Below are positions 30,968 to 40,544 of a stretch of DNA of 64,000 nt, one piece after another. The DNA is from Azolla caroliniana. Its lineage: Eukaryota > Polypodiophyta. Position 1 is the first letter of the stretch. Each line of letters opens with the position of its first letter. The DNA is taken from NCBI GenBank assembly GCA_043228905.1, contig JBHGNT010000008.1, positions 20,212,001-20,276,000 of the forward strand, read 5' to 3'. A program made the position numbers and the translations under genes. The notes below the pieces were generated by a model. It was given only the letters and a program-made list of their open reading frames with translations, did not search any database and had not been told where the DNA came from.

Positions 30968-33748
30968 TTACGGAGAATCACTACTATAACTAATATACAA
31001 TGACGATTCCTCCTCATCATCCTCGGATGTACCAATCAGTGCATTATCTTCGTCATAAACCAAATGGTTTGACTCTAGATTATATGTAGCAGATCTCGTT
31101 TGCCTTTGACTCGAGCCACCTTGTAGACCTGGTAATTTTTCTTTTATTATATCTATTGTTGACTTCCTTAATCGTCCGACTTTTGTAAGTGTGAAGTCGT
31201 ACACGATGATATCCACATCAGAGATATCAAGGGTCGAGGTGTTACGAATGTTTCGCTTCCTCTTCCTACCTCCCCTTCTTGTTTGGCATTCAATCATCTC
31301 CAATGTATACTTACCTGTAAAAGCATTTGCACTTCTAGTGTTGTACCAATGAACATTTATAGACTTGATCGTGTTATCTATTTCATGCATTAGCACTTCT
31401 AGAATTTTACCAACCCAAAATTGGTGGCCATGTGAGTTCTCATCAGCCGGCGTTGCAATCAACATCCCCGCGGTGAGCTCTTGCAAATTTCCTTGCCATC
31501 TAGCTTCGGCTGCTTTGGTCATCCTTGGTCCCACATAAATGTCTCTTTGTTGTGGATGGACCAAGCTGTCATTAATCGCATTTACTAGTCGCTCCGGACT
31601 TCTATTTACGCGATCATGTTGCAGCGACCATGTGAATGGCGTTTCCAAATTCCAATTATCAACAGATACACAATTGTCTATAATTTCTTTCTGATCACTA
31701 TAAAATACATCCCACCATGACGTGTCTTGTTGTGCGGCATATTTCTTGGCGGCCTCAATATGTTTTCTTTTTTCTTCTAAGGCTTGGAGCCATGACCGTT
31801 TTTGTTCTAATACCAAGTCGCTCTGCAACTGTCCTTTCTTCTCAATTGGCATTTGCTTAGCTCCATGGACAATTGTACTCGGCATACAAAGTAATAACTG
31901 GCAACCACCTTCAGGTTCCCATGTTGTAGAAGATGAATATTGTTTAGCATACAAAAGTGTAGAACCACTTATTCCATTTTTCTTTATCAAAAAAATGTGA
32001 TTGAAACTTATATTGTTTAACTGAGCAAGCACTTTAACATTCCCACCACCCCCATCTAATATATATCTCTTAAAGTCATATACCTCCTTCAAGTGTAACA
32101 CTTTTGGGCGTGGTGTATATGCATCACAAATGACATCAAATAGTTTAGGTAAAGTGAAAGCATCATGCCGAGACAACTGTCTAGAGAATGTGCTAAACAT
32201 CTGATCTATATGGTCATGTGTGTGGCCAACCAAAAGGAAATTGACTTTCACTTTCCTAAACAATTCTAGGTTGACCAACATACTTAGATAGCCAAATACA
32301 GTTGAATTTTTGTTCTCTCTAGCAGTATTGTCCAATTGAATGTATAGAACAGGGGGGAAAGGTTGTCCCCAAGACATCAAAACTCGGTGAATCACTGTAA
32401 CTGTTAGGTTAGGGTCATTGTGAACATTGGGGTAAGTAATGAAGACGTGAGGTCGAACAGACCTATTATAAGCCAAGCATCCCACCAAGTGCATTTGAAC
32501 AAGGCACTCATCATTGACATCTTTGGGGAGCCTCCGCATATGCGGCAAGCATGTCTTCTTCTGGTCCATGCCATCTATCATTAAGCACATGTATTGTTCA
32601 GGCCTCTTCAAACACTTCTCTCTATGATGCATCGCCTTCCTTCGTTCTAAGGATTGTGCCTCACGATGCTCTTGTAGTAACTTCTTACTCGTATCCTTTT
32701 CCATTGATGTCTTTGCACCTTTAGCCAAACTTTTAAGATTTGCACAAATGGAGCAATAACCTATACGTACTTTACGAGGAATAATAACATTTGAAAACCG
32801 AGCTCTCCATAATCTTGTGAATTGGCTATAGGTGATAGACTTATTACGTGAGCCCAGCATTTCAGATCGATAGACATCATAAACTTCCCGACGGGTATAA
32901 TTATCAGAAAGATGCATCCTACCTGTAGTGGGCATTACTTCACAATTTAACTGAAAGTAAGTTTTCATCCAGCCAATAGCTAGTCTTCCAATTGCACCTT
33001 TCATACTTGGAACCTCTTTACAATTGAGCATCTGATCCCCGCTAAGTAGACGTTGTTGTACTCTATGTAGCCGCATGTTACTAACACATAACACAATTTT
33101 GAATGCAACTCTACATATCTGTTGCGCATGGAAGATATAATACTCGAATGATACTTTGATCCCCGTACATTTGTCAGATACTAGTTGCATATGTGATCCG
33201 AGGTAAGTGTCTTGCTCATCACCGGTCATCGAAAAATAGTATCGCCTTAATTCTCGCAACTTTGATTTTCCAATCATAGACATACAACCACGGGCACAAC
33301 ATATTTTGTTGACATCAAATCCAATCTGTTTATCTGATGTCACCAAGCTAAATCTAGCCAGACGAATTCTTCGTGGGATTCTTCTAATATGCATAGGGCT
33401 CCCAGATTTCTCTTCCTGCATAGAGGTTGGTGTAACCTTGTTACAGTCTAATTCTCTGTTCTGACCATCGCCAATGTTATTCAATGTTTCCTGGGCACTT
33501 CCTTCATTCTCAGTATCTTTATTAATATCGTATTCTTCAATAGAGAACTCTTCACATGTGTCAATATTTACATTCCCTGTAGATGAGCTCAGACAATATT
33601 CTTCGATAGAATATGGTGAGTCGGTCGAAAGACAATATTCTTCAATCGAATATGGTGACTCTGTTGACAAACAATACTCTTCAGTAGAAAACGATGGGTC
33701 TGATGACAAACAATATTCTTCAATCGAGAATGGTGAATCTTCACTCAT
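30968..33748 (-). CDS. D1 transposase candidate, 926 aa, DUF7869-type RNase-H-like protein
   Basis: Single uninterrupted frame, ATG 33748-33746. Order: four to five acidic 13-residue repeats (SPYSIEEYCLSTD type, residues 5-75); a Cys cluster KICCARGCM (148-156) with conserved helices; a second Cys motif CSIC (332-335); then the core with D392/D395 in MIDGMDQKKT, D473 in YIQLDNTARENKN, and D512/D515 in VGHTHDHIDQMFSTFSR. The spacing and strand pattern fit an RNase-H/DDE nuclease fold. A C-terminal SH3/chromo-like segment follows (FWVGKILEVLMHEIDN, then VHWYNT, about 755-820), then a nuclear signal RRGGRKRKRN (824-833) and an acidic tail. From memory, GHTH(E/D)xIDQxFS proteins are classed as DUF7869 in plants, algae and other eukaryotes. 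The link to transposition rests on its position inside a TIR element; catalytic roles are inferred. Confidence 0.8.
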   Translation of the reverse strand: MSEDSPFSIEEYCLSSDPSFSTEEYCLSTESPYSIEEYCLSTDSPYSIEEYCLSSSTGNVNIDTCEEFSIEEYDINKDTENEGSAQETLNNIGDGQNRELDCNKVTPTSMQEEKSGSPMHIRRIPRRIRLARFSLVTSDKQIGFDVNKICCARGCMSMIGKSKLRELRRYYFSMTGDEQDTYLGSHMQLVSDKCTGIKVSFEYYIFHAQQICRVAFKIVLCVSNMRLHRVQQRLLSGDQMLNCKEVPSMKGAIGRLAIGWMKTYFQLNCEVMPTTGRMHLSDNYTRREVYDVYRSEMLGSRNKSITYSQFTRLWRARFSNVIIPRKVRIGYCSICANLKSLAKGAKTSMEKDTSKKLLQEHREAQSLERRKAMHHREKCLKRPEQYMCLMIDGMDQKKTCLPHMRRLPKDVNDECLVQMHLVGCLAYNRSVRPHVFITYPNVHNDPNLTVTVIHRVLMSWGQPFPPVLYIQLDNTARENKNSTVFGYLSMLVNLELFRKVKVNFLLVGHTHDHIDQMFSTFSRQLSRHDAFTLPKLFDVICDAYTPRPKVLHLKEVYDFKRYILDGGGGNVKVLAQLNNISFNHIFLIKKNGISGSTLLYAKQYSSSTTWEPEGGCQLLLCMPSTIVHGAKQMPIEKKGQLQSDLVLEQKRSWLQALEEKRKHIEAAKKYAAQQDTSWWDVFYSDQKEIIDNCVSVDNWNLETPFTWSLQHDRVNRSPERLVNAINDSLVHPQQRDIYVGPRMTKAAEARWQGNLQELTAGMLIATPADENSHGHQFWVGKILEVLMHEIDNTIKSINVHWYNTRSANAFTGKYTLEMIECQTRRGGRKRKRNIRNTSTLDISDVDIIVYDFTLTKVGRLRKSTIDIIKEKLPGLQGGSSQRQTRSATYNLESNHLVYDEDNALIGTSEDDEEESSLYISYSSDSP

Positions 33749-34552
33749 GGCTTAAGGTCTAGATAGGGCTCTCTAAGTTATACTCCTCTCTAACCATATA
33801 CTCCTCCCTAAACATAAACTTCTCTCTAAACAAAAGCCAAATCAATAGAATGTCTATATTATGTAATATTCTATTAATACAATACATCTAAAAATTATTT
33901 TTAATAAAGTAATTTAACTTAAATTATCAATCATTATATAAACTAGATCTAAATGATGTTATATCAAGTAAAATATAAAACTAATCATTAACAAGCCTTG
34001 AATATGTTGGATTAATGTTAAAATCATTGGCTAATTAATGACACCCATTTTGATATAGAACGTCTCACTCATTGGTTCTTTAATGCTCACCATTTTAAAT
34101 ATTAGACTTATCAATCATTGGTTAATTCATGCCCACATCTTTAATACATAACATTTGAGAGTCATAAAAATTGTTGCTTTTAGTAATCAATCATTGGTAC
34201 ATTCATGAACCTCTATCATTGTCTCCTTCATAACCTTTGAAGTGATTGTAGGTTGTTATGAGTATAAAACATTGATCAATATATTAGTTTGACTTTGTAA
34301 TCATTAATACAATCATAAGTTACTATAGTTAATGTGACTATGGTTACAAACTAACTATCCTCAAAGTTACCAACATTGGTTAAGATGACTATGGTTACTT
34401 TAACCATGGGTTCAATCCCTATAAATAGGAAGACCTCATCATATTTCACTCACCAGAGCGTACAGAACGCAGAGAGCACACAGAGCACACAGAGCACTCA
34501 GAGCACAAAGCACGAAAGCGCGATCTCCGCCTCCACTTCAACACGATCAACC
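33749..34552. promoter_or_regulatory. D1 divergent promoter region
   Basis: An AT-rich 0.8-kb gap separates the two divergent start codons. On the plus strand CTATAAATAG (34419-34428) lies about 125 bp before the methyltransferase ATG, with a short 5' UTR containing 'agcacacag' repeats (34466-34500). Three imperfect 'caatcattgg' repeats (about 34110, 34186 and similar) may be regulatory. The shared region could couple expression of the two genes. Confidence 0.55.
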
Positions 34553-37500
34553 ATGTCTTCCAAGAGAATCGAGCGCGAGGAGTCCAGGTAGGCCTCTGAC
34601 ACTGTGGACATTTTTGTAAATATGTTTCGTTTCTCAAGAACTCGATACGGCGTATCGAGTTCATGTATACAATACAAATATTTATACACGAACTCGATAC
34701 GGCGTATCGAGTTCGTGTATAAATATTTGTATTGTATACATGAACTCGATACGCCGTATCGAGTTCATGTTTAAAGTGTAGGTTTTAAACACGAACTCGA
34801 TACGCCGTATCGAGTTCATGTTTAAAGTATAGGTTTTAAACACGAACTCGATACGGCGTATCGAGTTCGTGTTTAAAGTGTAGGTTTTAAACACGAACTC
34901 GATACGGCGTATCGAGTTCGTGTTTAAAATTCAATGGCGTATCGAGTTCGTGTTTAAAACCTACACTTTATACACGAACTCGATACGGCGTATCGAGTTC
35001 GTGTTTAAAACCTACACTTTAAACACGAACTCGATACGGCGTATCGAGTTCGTGTTTAAAGTGTAGCCTTTGAGACTTTGAGAGAGAAAAATCGTTTAAG
35101 GGGTGGAAATGATATCAAATTGTCTGGCAAAATCAGTCTTTTTTATGTTGACTTTACTTATTTTTAAACAAATACATGCTCTAATTATTGGTGTTTTATG
35201 ACCTAGTTTAGCTTAAAATAGTAGAAAATGATCTACAAATTGCCTTCACTATGCCAAATTCTCCTCAATATAGGTTTAGAATCTATATAAGTCATACCTA
35301 CTATTTAAAAGAATATATAACCCGTTTTACTTATTACGATATATATTTTCTAGGTTGAATAGCCCTGCCTATAATAGATTTTTGAATATGTTACTGCTCC
35401 TGGAAACTGTTCTTCATTATAATAACAACTTCAATCTACGTGATTGTCTAACTTATGTTTTTGCATATACTTTCTTAAATAGGTCGTTTGAGAACCTGTC
35501 AGACCGACCCGTGAAGAAAATTAAGCTTCGCATACAAGGTTCTCCAATCGAAGCCCAGACCAAGGTAACTCCGGAGACCATGAAGAGAGGAAAGAAGCTT
35601 CTCTTTAACGAAGAGACAAAATCTCAGCCACATAGTGATGTAAGCCAAAAGAAACTTGTCGCCGCTACTGGAGGCGAAGACCTTCCTGACCGAGATCTAA
35701 CGGACAAGGAATGGTGTATGCAATATGTCGACTCAAAGAAAAAAGTCGTATTGTATACAGCAAAGAAGAAGGGTGAGGGGCAGCTAGGAAAAGAAACTCC
35801 ATTTATGTATGGCCGAATTCTACGATTTGACTACGAAGATGCGGATTCGGCCAACATACTGGTAATGATAGAGTGCTCCAAGGGGGTACGCAAAGTGTTC
35901 CTTTCAGAAGACCTTTTAGTAAAGGAATCTTGTGGGCCTGAAGTGTTCAAAAAAGCACTTGATAACTCACAAAACCTGATTGTTACCTTGAGGCCTTATA
36001 TACAAGGCCATGTAACTCTAAGAGATGAAGAGCCCTCCCACATGAAGGCCACAAAAAAGGTATCCAAAGTCCAGTCAAGACCAGCCAAGAAGAAGACAAC
36101 GAAAATGTCGGATACGGATTCGACAAGTGAAAATGAAGAAGAGGATAATAAGGGGACGCCAGGAGCCGAGCTGGCCTCGGGTGTCTTGTCATCCGAGCAG
36201 AATAAAATAAGGAGAGAGTTAATGCAACGGAAGCTGGTCAGGAAAGGGCAAGTATTTAATTTGCCTATAACACACATCCATCGGCCCCCTATTGATGAAA
36301 AAACAGGTCGAAGACCACTTGAGATTAGAGAGCCTCATCGCATGCATGTTCAAAATCTCAAGAAAAAAATGAAAATTAATCCTCATGCCACAGTGGTGCC
36401 TTTTATTGTTATGGTGGATCCTGAAGAATGTGAAACCATTGAAGATTTTGATATCAGAAAGCATGATCAATATAATTATTTTGTCATTGGTGGATCGCAT
36501 TCAGCAGAGGCACGTCGGCAACTTCTGAGAGAACATCCAACCACTTTCTTCTTCAAGTATGCCGAGTGCAAAATTTATGTTGGGCTGACAACCGAAGAGG
36601 CTAAGCTATTGGCTTGGGACCATAATAATGATAATGACTATAGGCAGAAAATGTCTTCTATTGAGCGTATACGGTTCTTCCACCACGAGTATTTAGATGT
36701 GAAACAAAAGTTTGGTGTGAAGTTACATCGAGGCCTTCGACGTCAATGTCTGCATGAAGTCGGCATTGTAGTAGATGATAATGTTAGGTCCGATGGTCTT
36801 CGAAAGTATGAATCTTGGTTTCAATTGGCGTTTAGAGATGGAGAAGTATGGAACCTCCAAGATCAAATCTTCTCAATGTGGGAGAATAAGGAGGTGAAGG
36901 GTCAACGACAAAAGAAATGTAGGGTTGACCCTCAACTAGAATTAAAGTCACAAGCCGCCAAGAAAATTGACTTGACAATTGAAGAAGCGGCAGACGACAT
37001 GAAGCTGTCTCTATGGAGAGCGATGCAAGGTATTAAGGACGAGCAGCTTCTTGTGTCCGTTTTGTCAAGGGTTGTGGCGAAAGATTTAAGCCTTGAAGAA
37101 ATGGTCACCGAGTTCAATAAGTAAGTCTTTCAAATACTGAAATTGTAGTCTATCTGGTGTAATTTAAAGTTCTAATCTTGATTTCTAATTTTACAGTCAT
37201 AAGGTGTACATGAAGATCCAAGAAGTAATGATGAAACAACTTGGATGTATAACTTGGGAACAAGTGACCGAGGATTATCCTCTAACGTCTTCGTATAAGG
37301 CGTTATCAGAGTATTTTATTGCATTCAAGGATTGGGTTAGTATTGATGTTATTTCATTACCCTCTCATCATATGTAGAGCTTGTATAATAATACCTGATG
37401 TCCTATTGCTTCTATTAGAAACCGTGTCGAGGCAAGAAACAAGGAGAAGTTAAGGATATACACGATTTCCCTACATCTTTCCTTGCACATCTCGAGCGAG

Positions 37501-38706
37501 CCAGAAAAGAAAAGGATCGTCGCTTAGTCAAGGCGTACGAAATGGAGGAAGATGCCTCGTTTAAAAAATTTAGCCACAAAAAAGATATTACGAGAGATCT
37601 TTACTACAATGTAGTTTGCGGTGATGTCATCGACTTGATCCAGAAGGTGCCAAAGAAGGAATATACGCTAATGATTGCGGATATTCCTTACGGATTTCGA
37701 ATGGCTGGGTCATCATACGACGATGAACCGTTTAGGTTTAAACAATTGGAGAAGATGGTCAAGGATTTCGCTGAGCTAACGACCGCATCCTTGTGGCGAA
37801 TAGTTGTCTTTCATAGTATGGACCAAGGGTACTCGGTAGCTCAAGCTTTGAGATCTCGTTGCCATGGCATCGAGAACCTTGCATGGTAAGGATATTTATA
37901 GGTGTCTTTCATTATATTGCAATTCTTAAGGTTGTTGAATCTATTCTTAACTCGATGAATTATTTTTTATAGGATCAAGACCAATGTAAATAGAGGGCCA
38001 ACTTTTCGGTTCGTTAATGCCATTGAATACATAACGGTTGGCTACTTCGATGAAATTAAAAAACAGAGAATCAAAGAGCATTCTAATGAAGTGGGAGGTT
38101 CAAATCTGTTGGTATATCCAGCAGTGACTCGGAAATTGCGACATGTCACCATGACAGAACGGGGACTTGTCAACCCATACCAAAAACCTCAACGACTTAT
38201 GATGCGCTTGATCGAGATGTTTTCTGTCGAAGGAGACTGGATATTAGATCTCTTTTCTGGCACAGGTATTCCTCGAACTAGGGTAACGATCTTGAGATAA
38301 CCAATCACTTTTTTTCGTTTGACAACTAAATCTTCTTGTTACTTACATCATAGGAACTACGTCAGCATGTGCATTGAAGCTGTTTAGGAATACAGTTGCA
38401 TTGGAGAAGGACGAGGACCAAGTTATATTTATTAATATGCGGATTAAGGCTTTGTGGGAGTGCCCAGACCAGGATGAGGAGGTCGGTGCAAAGAACCTCG
38501 CCAATACAGAAAGGTTTCAACCCGCTTCGCGAGAGCCTATTCCTCCGTTAGCCGGCGAACCGGGAGAGCTAATAGAGCTTGATGATGAGCTTATAGAAGA
38601 TATTTCGTTGGCCCGGCTAACAGGGGAAACCAATGCACGTATAGCCGAAGACAGTTCTACACAAGATGATGAAGAAAATGACGTTGATGAATTGATTGCT
38701 ATGTAA
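34553..38706 (+). CDS. ParB-like/DNA methyltransferase fusion, six exons, 974 aa
   Basis: Exons 34553-34587, 35483-37120, 37197-37335, 37419-37885, 37973-38265 and 38354-38706. All five introns are GT-AG, phases agree, and the total is 2,925 nt. N-terminal basic motif RPVKKIKLRIQ; a beta-rich segment (about 88-159: YGRILRFDYEDAD, then VRKVFLSEDLLV); a Lys/Ser linker (KKVSKVQSRPAKKKTTK); a ParB-like domain (about 269-416) with VIGGSHSAEARRQLLREHP (346-364) and LLAWDHNNDNDYRQKMSSIE; then a beta-class amino-methyltransferase: motif IV ADIPYGF (D692-Y695; canonical DPPY), NPYQKPQRLMMRLIEMFS (827-844), and SAM motif I LDLFSGTGTTSACA (851-864). The motif order IV, X, I is that of bacterial/phage N6A/N4C enzymes, which often carry ParB domains. 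Predicted role: nuclear DNA methylation guided by the ParB module. Ile in place of the first Pro of DPPY is unusual but leaves Asp and Tyr. Acidic C-terminal tail. Exon boundaries are by eye. Confidence 0.85.
34638..35050. repeat. Palindrome array in intron 1 of the D1 methyltransferase gene
   Basis: Eight full copies of a 23-bp odd palindrome (AA, then CTCGATACGGCGTATCGAG, then TT; centre G or C) at 34639, 34691, 34743, 34794, 34845, 34896, 34977 and 35028, plus a half copy at 34936-34948. Most starts are 51-52 bp apart. Linkers are 'cgtgtttaaagtgtaggttttaaacacg' types. The first three copies lie in a perfect 129-bp palindrome (34638-34766, centre 34702). Each site can form a hairpin and resembles in style a parS/operator cluster; it sits inside the gene for a ParB-like protein. 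Confidence 0.95.
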
Positions 38707-39707
38707 TAGACTCTATAAAGAATATGACACTGACGATTTGTTAAGATTTCACATTATTAATACAAATTTTGGGTTTTACCTAGTGGATTCTATTCTTTAT
38801 AATCATCTATATGTTTCAATTTTATTTTTATATACCTCATTAGTAGATTTATGATATTGGTTTCACCGCGTGCATAGCTGACTACCAAACTTATGGAGAA
38901 ACATGAACTAGCTTAAATGGAGGCTGATTTTGGTCCAAGCTAACCTTAACAGAACATGGCCCTATAATTATTGCCATGACTGTCCATGTTGTTATTATGG
39001 ATCTTTGTCTTATATTGTTAAAACTATTATGTTTCTATTCCATTGCTGCTTAGATTGTGTAGTGTGTTGATAATGGTTCCAGTTGCGTTATCGTTCGGAG
39101 TTTGATCTTGTGTGAATCACCTAAGCAATAGAGTAGATCAATTTTAAATACAGGTATGAAAGCCTAATAGGTTTCTTATTTCCACGACATTATCCTAAAG
39201 TTCACTGCCTTACATTGTGCACAATTATATACACATATGGTTTGATCCCATATGAACAAACTGAGGAATAGATTAGATCAACTTTTAATATAAGTATTGA
39301 ATACTTTAATAAGTTAGTTATTCCAATCACTTATCCTAATGTGCACTATCCTACATTTTCGACAATTACATACATGCACGTATGGGTCAAAGTATAAATT
39401 ATATCTCATTTTATTAGTATGGATACAAGTACACCTCATAATTTTGTAAAACCTACCTAATTAATATAAGTCTTTAAGTTAGTGTTTCCCTTGTCGCACA
39501 ATAGTGCCATATTGAGCCATAGTTGAACTTTATTTAGATACATTAACTTATCAACATGTCTAAACTTGCATGATTTCTAATGATCTCCACTCGTAGATCT
39601 ATCATGTATTTTTATATTTGCAAATTCTTATCAAGTTGAGGAACATGTGATACTAGTGCATCCAATTATTGTAGAGAGGGTGTATTTTCTTCGTTTTAAG
39701 AAGATTC
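38707..39707. other. D1 right non-coding region with a 140-bp imperfect direct repeat
   Basis: AT-rich 3' flank of the methyltransferase gene. Two diverged units begin 'gtttgatc' at about 39100 and 39240 ('...gaatcacctaagcaatagagtagatcaa' against '...gaacaaactgaggaatagattagatcaa'). No open frame of note. Confidence 0.6.
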
Positions 39708-39708
39708 T

Positions 39709-39753
39709 ACAAGTGGAATGCGCAATCCTTCCACTTGTGAACGCGAACGTTTT
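39709..39753 (-). repeat. D1 right terminal inverted repeat with subterminal hairpin
   Basis: The 35-bp TIR occupies 39719-39753. Just inside, ACAAGTGGAA (39709-39718) is the inverted match of TTCCACTTGT (39729-39738), so this end alone can fold a 10-bp hairpin around TGCGCAATCC. The left end lacks this. Confidence 0.9.
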
Positions 39754-39830
39754 CTAACCGATCGGTCCCAACCGATCCGGTCCTCGGCTTGCTCAGCCGA
39801 TCCGGCCGATGTTGAGCTTGTCTCTCAACA
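39754..39830 (-). repeat. C1 5' LTR, outer part
   Basis: Begins with the second CTAA and continues 'ccgatcggtcccaaccgatccgg', ending CTCTCAACA at 39830; the TGTAT target duplication of C1 follows. Confidence 0.92.
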
Positions 39831-40544
39831 TGTATAAACTGTCCGGTCTAGGGATGACTCTATTAGGACACAACAAACGATACGAAAGTATGGGGCAAAA
39901 AAAAAAAAAAAACATCCTCAATTGTTGAAGGATACGAAAGCCACACTCACTAATGGTAAAGATAGTATTGGTTGCGATAGGGGTCTAAATATCACTGAGA
40001 ATGGAAGTAATGAGACTACTATCATAGAGAGAAAGGTTGTAGACTATTTCAATGTTCAAACCAAGCACATCAGCAATGAAGACAAGAAGGTAGTACTTTA
40101 TGGAATATTAAATGATACATCGATAAAGGAGTTAGTTGATTGTGATGGTCTTAATGCAAACATAACATCTGTAATAGTAAATAATCTCTGTAATAGTTTC
40201 GTATCCATGAGTAGGTCAGAAGATGATCTTTCCTCGAGTGAAGGAACTAGTTTGCTAAAGCTAACAACAAGATGTAAGCCAATGACACCCATAACATAAA
40301 AAATCAAGGATATAATCACAATATTTTGGACTAATGAGACTAGGGTTTCACCCAGTAAGAAGGATTTATGCAGGAAACGTGTTGGAATGAGTCAATACAA
40401 GGAGCGTCCCATTCATCTTTGTGATGTACCTCATGTATTTACATTTATCTCAACATTTGTTTTGACTTTTGAGCTTAGTTAGTTAGCTTATTAGCTACCT
40501 CTCAATATGAACATACCAAAATAGCTAATTAACTACCTCAGAAT
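39831..40544 (+). other. R transposon segment with an unassigned ORF (39922-40299)
   Basis: R's own sequence between C1 and C2. A 125-codon frame (MLKDTKATLTNGKDSIGCDR...) contains DKKVVLYGILNDTSIKEL; I do not recognise it. The end of the segment (40480-40540) has TAGCTAATTA-type repeats that continue at 45743 on the other side of C2. Confidence 0.5.

Larger units (their letters stand above)
30610..39753. mobile_element. DNA transposon D1: 9,144 bp, TIRs, TSD CTAA, transposase plus ParB-methyltransferase
   Basis: The 35-bp ends are inverted copies with 33 identities, and CTAA flanks both sides (30606-30609 and 39754-39757). The intact site is visible in the other C1 LTR ('ggcctaaccgatcgg'), proving the boundaries. 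D1 carries a minus-strand 926-codon transposase-like gene and a plus-strand six-exon gene for a ParB-like/DNA-methyltransferase protein, divergent from an AT-rich 0.8-kb intergenic region. Intron 1 of the second gene holds a palindrome array. Both genes are open throughout, unlike neighbouring elements, so D1 is young and possibly autonomous. Its base composition is AT-rich compared with C1 and G2. Confidence 0.93.
18047..39830 (-). mobile_element. Ty1/copia element C1, TSD TGTAT, carrying G2 and D1
   Basis: Flanked by TGTAT at 18042-18046 and 39831-39835. Minus-strand order: 5' LTR (39830-39754 plus 30609-30267), iMet primer site, gag-protease, integrase, RT, RNase H, extra ORF, PPT, 3' LTR (18478-18047). 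A gypsy (G2, 20741-27707) splits the polyprotein between integrase and RT; D1 (30610-39753) splits the 5' LTR. Removing G2 and one CCGT restores the reading frame across the joint. Coding parts carry a few frameshifts and stops; the LTRs are similar, differing at about six sites in the first 175 bases I compared. Confidence 0.92.

Noticed and set aside
34376-34591. A longer start for the methyltransferase (MVKMTMVTL...) upstream of 34553.
   Set aside because: That ATG lies upstream of the TATA box (34420) and reads through the probable 5' UTR; ATG 34553 fits promoter position and exon 1.
34638-35050. Array looked CRISPR-like (repeats with spacers of constant length).
   Set aside because: Linkers are near-identical AT-rich arms that extend the palindromes, not unique spacers; it lies in an intron of a eukaryotic gene with no cas genes.
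35355-35482. Starting the methyltransferase at ATG 35355 without exon 1.
   Set aside because: The first 42 codons (MNSPAYNRFL...) are AT-rich intron sequence; splicing 34587 to 35483 restores an Arg codon in phase and uses a TATA-driven first exon.
39922-40299. ORF considered as part of D1 or as a host gene.
   Set aside because: It lies outside D1 and C1, within R sequence, without recognisable motifs; kept only as an unassigned frame.
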